This document shows positions 58,441 through 64,000 of a DNA stretch of 64,000 nucleotides, one piece after another. Made by a program: the position numbers and the translations under genes. The stretch comes from Vitrella brassicaformis (taxonomy: Eukaryota > Sar > Vitrellaceae), in contig CDMY01000452.1 in assembly GCA_001179505.1 (NCBI GenBank), forward strand, positions 1 to 64,000, read 5' to 3'. The notes beneath the pieces are model-generated. The model saw nothing but the letters and a program-made list of their open reading frames with translations, did not search any database and had not been told where the DNA came from. Within the stretch, counting starts at the first letter, position 1; each line of letters starts with the position of its first letter.

Positions 58441-59239
58441 CGACTAGGGTAGCAATAGGTGCGTATGCCGTGTACCACTTGAACACACATGGTACCCGGC
58501 CTCCATGAAGTGAACCGTACGCTACGTACATCCGGTGCCGACGACACTGCCGCATGGCCGTAGCCATCCACCCGAGCACCCAAATGAAAAAAACAACACA
58601 CTCAGATGAAGCACCATCATGACCATTCCTCCGTGCAGCAGCAAGGCAGGCGGTTGCCATGCAGGGAGAGAGGGAGGGAGGGAAAGACGATCGACTGCTG
58701 ATAGACAGGCAAGACACCCGAACAACACATCAAAAGGCAAGAGCAATACACTGCAGACGACAAGGCACAAGGGCACACACAGGTCAGGCGGACAGCCAAA
58801 CCACTCATCCCTTTAAGCTTAGGACAGACAGCCGCACGACAAGGACGAGACTGCAAGTAGACGGCCATACAGGACGAAGGCATCCGGGCGGAAAGGCAAA
58901 CAAACCATTCGTTCCCGTAAGCCTTCTCACTCACAAGACAGACAGACAGACAGACAGCCGCACACGACAAAGACACGACAAGAGCTGCATTCACTGCACT
59001 ACACCAACAGACACTCACACTCACTGCGCTGAGACGGGCACCCAGGCAGGGCATAAAAATCGCCATCCATCGTGAAGACTCTCACACTTGCTGTGCTCCC
59101 ACCCACCATGACAGTGAAACGGTATCACACACCGAACGAAGCGCTCACGCCAGGCATGAAACATGGACCGTCCCACATCCATCCAAGTGTGACACGCAAC
59201 AGATAGAGACAGACAGACAGACAGACAGGGGGACTACCG
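57771..59239. other. Intergenic, repeat-rich
   Basis: No gene supported on either strand. It holds CACA-rich tracts, a (GA)n run at 58412-58440, GGGA and CAGA runs (near 58665 and 58938), and unstructured sequence. Long open frames here are low-complexity. Confidence 0.55.
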
Positions 59240-62200
59240 TCACACAGCACTCCTGCGCATGCACTTGCCCCGCACGAACCGCACCAGCACCCCTCCAATG
59301 TTGGTGCCCGCCAACAGGATGGCCGCGAGGGTGACGGGGGGAACCACATCGGCCAGTCCGCCGAAACTGCTGCTCAGAAACACCGTCAGAAGCTGATCGG
59401 CGAGCAACACAGGATACCACCAGATGCAGCCATTCAGAGGGAGACGGGGAGGTGGGTGTCTTGTTTTGATGGACGCACCTGGAATATGAGCATGGGCACG
59501 TACCCCACCAGGGCCAGCATCTCCAGGTCTAGAAAGGCCTCACTCTTGACGGCGATTCCGAAGAAGGGCAGGTGCCGAAAATGACTCCAACACCTGACAG
59601 ACAGACAGAGGTGCACACACGTGTGATAATCCGCCCAACGGACTGAGTCATCGATCTGTGAGCATACATACATGTGCAGGACACCGATCGAGAAGAAGCT
59701 GCTGAAGAGGACAAACACCAGCCCCGCCCCAGTGCCGCCGAACTCATGCTCATCCCGTTCCTCTTCAATGGTCGCCAAACGCACCACAGCATGCTCGCTG
59801 CTCTGCTCCGACTTGGTCGTGTCAGTGGAACCCTCCTTCTTGATGGCCAGCAGATCCACCAGGACAGTGGCGGGGCAGGACTCTGACGGCCGAGGCATCT
59901 TGCCGATGTGCACAGGCAGAGTGGTCTCCACCACCTCATCCGGCAGGTCCATGTCGCCATTGTGGGCAGCGTGGTGATTGCCGAAGACGGCCTCGGACGA
60001 GAGGGCACTAAAGGCGAATGACGGGCAGTACGACACCAGGGTATCGTCGCTGAACGTGGCCGGCGGGTGCTGGTTCTGGTGGACTGCCTCAGGTGCAGCA
60101 TGAAGAACAGCCAATGTGGCTGATTTCTTGAGTGGTTGGGCGGGCTGGACGGCCGGCTGCTCTGCTTGCTCACACGTGGCGTCTGCGGGCTTGGCACTCT
60201 TATCCTTGGGTGGCTCGCGCTTTTTTCTTCGGAAGGTGAGGGCATACGACTCGTGGCGCGTCACCTAAGGCCCATCCACACAAGCGATAGCAACACCCCT
60301 GATCATGTATGTCTTCAGACTCGGCCACTCACCCATTTCAAGTTGTACAAGACGACAGTGATCTCGTTGAAGAAAACCATCGCCAGAAGATGGGCGCAAG
60401 CGGCCCAGAATATGACGCCCCTGTAGTCGATGCGGAACAGATACCCCACAAACACAACTGAGACAGACAGACACACACACAGAGAGAGAGAGAGAGAGCA
60501 GCCGCCATTCGCCATTTGGCCATCCATCCGCTTTTCTTCAGTGCGCCAACTGACCATGAGTGACTGTGCCGAGCCCGGCGACCACCGCCACGACCACTCG
60601 CCACACGACCGTGTTGGGGTACTGCTTCTTGCTACGCCGAGTGTAGGCGAACGCCGCGAAGACCAGACCACACACAGCCGCGAGATACGCAAACACCCAG
60701 GGGCTCAGCTGTGTGTCATTTGGATACATCATACACAAGACGATCGGTCTCGAGCGTCCTGCCTGCCTGCCTGCCTGCCTGCGGCCATGGACCATACCAT
60801 CGCAGGGCAGCTCTGTCCGTAGGGCATCGACAGGCCGGGGATCTTCAGGAGGAGCAGAGAGAGCGATGAATACTTAGCTCGATAGTGATCCAAATTGCAT
60901 GCATAGCCCTGATCTGAGCGCACACACAGACATACAGACAGACATGGATCGTCCGTCTGCTCGCCTTATCTCGATGAGTCTGTGCGTGTGTGTATTCTAC
61001 CGATGAGTGTGGCTGGACACAGCCGGGGACCAGACACCACAATGGGCTCCACCTGCATCAGAATGCGAGACGCGTTTCATCTGTCCTTCCATGCATTCAG
61101 AACCATGGTGTCCGTCCGCTTGCCTGGTCAAGTCGCCACTCGGTGACATATTTCCACAACAGGCACTTGTGCTTCGTCGACGAGAAAGCCTCGCACTCGG
61201 GCTCCTCAACACACTGCACTCACATCCATCCATCCATCCATGCAGCAGTCTATGAGCAGCCGCGTGCATTCATTCGTGCGCGTCTGTCCGCACCAGATCT
61301 TGGCACTGAGATGGCGCATACGCCCTCCTGAGCACACACATGGGCAACGGAACAGCAAGGCGCAAAGGAATGGAGCTACTCGCTGCGGTCCATCTATCTA
61401 TGTGTGTATAGCGCTTACACATCGAGGTCCGTTATCAGTGTGCTGCCGGGGGCCGGTTGGACACCCGCGTGATAGCACCCACAGTTGGTAAGCGTGCCGG
61501 CCTCCTCGAGCTCAAGGGGCCGCACCGGGTAGTTGAGGGCCACGAGGAGAAATGGTGGGATGCCCAGGTCCCCCCGCTGGTATGACCTCTCCTCCTTGGT
61601 GCCCTTCTTGCCTGCTGCGAGAGAGTCCGGACCGAGGGGCAGCCCGAAGTAGAGTGAAGGGTCGGCGGGCTGCAGGTGGACGCCGTCCTCAGTCAGAGGG
61701 GGCAGCGGTGGAGGGGGCCACGGCATGCCCTGTGGGGGGCCGCAGTCACGCGACTCCACCTGCATGGATGGACAGGCAGACAGACATATGGGGGGTCGGC
61801 TGACACGCCAGGCATGAAATCGCTTCTCATGCACTTACCCAGCCCATGATAGCCCCGGGTCTGCATATCTTGCGATCCTTTTGGCCGCAGAAATAGCAAA
61901 CTCCTCTGACGATTTTCTCGTCTCGAGGGTATCGATCCAGCCACAGAAACGCGCGGCATCCCGGGATTTCACGGCAAAGGTCATGGCACTGCTCTGTCGT
62001 GACGTTCTCGACCCCCTGCCGATGATGGTGACGCGAGGTGGGATAGAGGCACGCCATCTGACACACACATACACACGCGATGACTGGCACTTTGACGCAT
62101 GGTCGTGTCATCCTTTGTGTTTGTCCTCACGCACATTGTACTCGTAGCATGGTGACACGAGGGAGCCTGACAACCACACACACAGACGCAGCGAGTCCAC

Positions 62201-63138
62201 GGACTCATCCATCTCTGGTTTTCTTGTGTGCGTGTGTGCTAGTGGCTGGCTGGCTGACCTTTGTCGCCGTCGGTTGAGAACTTGTCGCCAGAGACATACC
62301 AGTTGACATCGCCGCCCTCGCTCTCCTCCTCAGGCGCGTCACGTCGGCCCTGCACTTGGTCTCTGAAGAAACAGCCCTCCTTGCGGCTGAAGGTCCATGC
62401 CTTGCACTGCTCGTACACCTGGCAACCTGGCACACACCAACCACATGGACACCATGACTGACCGACCGATGCAGCGTCGTGTCGTGACTGCCCATGTATG
62501 TGGCTCATTTCCATGACTCATTTCCATGACTCCATCCACAACCATACCTCGCTGGCAGTCGCTGCCACACACAGCACATCCGTTGTGTGCGTGGGTGGGT
62601 GTTGCCTTCTTGTGTCATCTGTACGTGCTCACTAAGGTCGTTGGACAATGTGGCCGAGCGCATTGACATCAAATCCGACAGCAGGGGTCTCGCCGATCTT
62701 GTCCTCGAGGCCTATTGTAGTCACATTGACGGGCTCTGAGAGGTCCTCTCCCTCAAACACAGTGTCCCTGAGGGAGACGCAGTCGATCAAACCGATCACA
62801 CACCCAGGCAGGCAGTCGTGAGCGTCTGTGTGTTCCTTCCTCTCTTCATCCACGCCGCGCAGGTGCATGTGGACGTACCATTCGTAGCAGGAGGCGTCTG
62901 GCGGTGGTGCAACTGTGACAGTCGAGCAGTCGCCAGATCCGCTGCCTTCGCACACACGGTCTTGATCTGTACGAGCAAACAAACACGCAGATGAATGGAT
63001 GCTTCCGAACCCACCCTGCGCCTGCCTGTGCCCACCCACCCCTTGTGGCTTACCAGCGTATCCATACATTCTCCCCGATGAGTACGCGCATCCGAAGAGG
63101 CTTGCGTACAAGATCAGCACCAGCATCCCGACCACCAT
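59240..63138 (-). CDS. PAN-ectodomain multi-pass membrane protein
   Basis: Fifteen exons fit in phase: 63138-63054, 62966-62633, 62561-62548, 62426-62259, 62166-62135, 62057-61839, 61759-61421, 61213-61124, 61052-61001, 60877-60798, 60708-60555, 60457-60333, 60264-59672, 59593-59479, 59392-59240; 850 residues. MVVGMLVLILYASLFG is a signal peptide. The ectodomain (to about residue 427) has Cys-rich PAN/apple-like blocks: YEQCKAWTFSRKEGCFFRD, EQCHDLCREIPGCRAFLW and VEEPECEAFSSTKHKCLLW. Then come hydrophobic helices WVFAYLAAVCGLVFAAF, VVVAVVAGLG, GVIFWAACAHLLAMVFF, a loop of about 180 charged residues, GLVFVLFSSFFSIGVL, LEMLALVGYVPMLIF and a C-terminal pair ending KCMRRSAV. Six or seven membrane passes. 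Intron 8 appears to use a GC donor (cag then gcaagc). No known family was recognised; a surface receptor or channel is inferred. Confidence 0.8.
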
Positions 63139-63143
63139 CCCGA

Positions 63144-64000
63144 ATGCAGCACAAGGAAGGGCCCCTCAAGGAGAGAGATCAGAGAGATCCCCTTCTCCTC
63201 TACCGGCTTAGCTCGCAGACTCCCCCCCCTTTTGCAATGGTGAGCGCCTCTATACCGCCTTGCCTCTGTTCATCTGTCCCTGCATGATGTTGTCCTTTGT
63301 GTCAGGTTCGCGCGGGCAAGGTTGGCAAGGGTTTCGGTGCAGATGATGAGGAGACGCCGCGCGATGGCGATGACGAGGGGCCGCCATCGCAGGAGGAGGC
63401 CGCCAAGCGCATCCAGGCGAGGGCTCGGGGCATGCTCGCACGGCGGCTGATGCACGAAGGCCTGCCAAAGGAACACGTCAAGGCAAGTCATGGGGGAGAG
63501 AAGGGCACGACTGTCACGGTGATCCCGGGTGGTTGGTTGTTTGTGCAGTTGCTGGAGCAGATCTCAGCTGAGGAGGCGAGACGGCAATTTGATGCTTCAG
63601 CTGAAGCACAGGCAGGTCAGCAGCGAGAAAACGGGCCTGCCTGTGGGGGGAAATAGCGTCATCGAGCGGTGCGTATGTTGGTGCAGTTGGTCAGTCTCCG
63701 CTTGGGGGAGCCCGTGAGGAACTGATGAAGAGCTCCATCAGCTTCACTGAGGTCCTCGGGGCCTCCAAATACCTCCATGAGCAGAACCTTGCGGACCTCT
63801 TCAGAGTGAGCCGTGAGGAAAGCTACACGTCTATGTCTCTGCGAGTGAAGGGCGTTCGTTGCCTGTCCGGCGTCCGCTGCCTGTCTGTCTGTCTGTCTGT
63901 GCTCCCTCCCCCAGGGTCTCTTGTCGAGGGTGCTCCTCCACAGGCCGACGGATGTGCGCTCATTCCTGCTCAAGGCACGGACAGATACATATACAAGTAC
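63144..64000 (+). CDS. IQ-motif and RIIa-like protein (partial)
   Basis: Runs off the right edge. Exons 63144-63239, 63306-63482, then 63549 to about 63619, about 63686-63807 and about 63915-64000. Exon 2 has an IQ motif (AAKRIQARARGMLARR), a calmodulin-binding site. The later exons read KYLHEQNLADLFR joined to GLLSRVLLHRPTDVRSFLL, which resembles the RIIa/DPY-30 dimerisation fold of ciliary and PKA-docking proteins. Exon 2 ends aag followed by gcaagt, a consensus GC donor; the nearest GT alternative gives an early stop. The frame is open upstream of the chosen ATG to 62991, inside the opposite gene. Confidence 0.7.

Noticed and set aside
57807-58508. Long plus-strand reading frame
   Set aside because: Its product is dominated by His/Thr/Arg from CACA repeats, with no splice or domain support.

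Overview
This is a GC-rich nuclear window from an intron-dense eukaryote. Most genes have short introns (about 60-250 bases) full of TG/CA, CAGA, GGAT and GA microsatellites. Splice sites are GT-AG with a few probable GC-AG. The genes include a monogalactosyldiacylglycerol synthase whose N-terminus looks like a bipartite (signal plus transit) plastid leader, so the organism probably has a plastid bounded by more than two membranes. An alveolate alga, especially a chromerid such as Vitrella, fits the plastid lipid gene, the cyanobacterial-style phosphatase and the microsatellite-filled introns. This assignment is inference; no marker RNA is present.

Layout. At 1-60 there is a fragment matching a GCN1 exon. 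61-3250 is copy 1 (minus strand) of a three-copy repeat unit carrying a small secreted, cysteine-rich gene. 3677-15729 (minus) is a GCN1-type HEAT-repeat translational regulator. 15981-16621 is a tyrosine/dual-specificity phosphatase. 17600-20230 is repeat copy 2. 20972-25861 (minus) holds a PP4 regulatory-subunit-2-like gene with an unusual tail and an unidentified gene containing an internal exon-intron duplication. 26133-27300 is a membrane-anchored BPI/LBP-like protein. 28129-29340 (minus) is the proteasome beta-2 subunit. 29505-30626 is an intronless SLC35B-type transporter. 30977-33989 (minus) is a coiled-coil protein. 34078-35211 is an intronless GT64 glycosyltransferase. 36034-39954 (minus) is a GH3 glucosidase with PAN-like modules. 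40110-42240 is repeat copy 3, interrupted by a 300-base N gap. 42478-43685 (minus) is an unidentified membrane-anchored protein. 43703-45896 is a 14-exon EF-hand protein. 46397-50746 (minus) is a coiled-coil RING protein. 50875-52815 is MGDG synthase. 53516-56888 (minus) is a long coiled-coil protein. 57040-57657 is a doubtful gene. 59240-63138 (minus) is a PAN-ectodomain multi-pass membrane protein, resolved here into 15 phase-consistent exons. 63144 to the right edge is an IQ/RIIa-type protein.

Organisation. Neighbouring genes repeatedly lie head to head: nine candidate divergent pairs, with start codons from 5 to about 270 bases apart, so shared bidirectional promoters are likely. The genes do not form one pathway. 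They cover translation control (GCN1), protein turnover (proteasome, RING), secretory sugar and lipid metabolism (SLC35B, GT64, GH3, MGDG synthase) and calcium or surface signalling (EF-hand, PAN proteins).

The strongest unusual signals are the PAN multi-pass receptor-like gene, the three-copy gene family in which each copy carries a different lesion, an EF-hand loop split across micro-exons, several hairpins, and recent local duplications.
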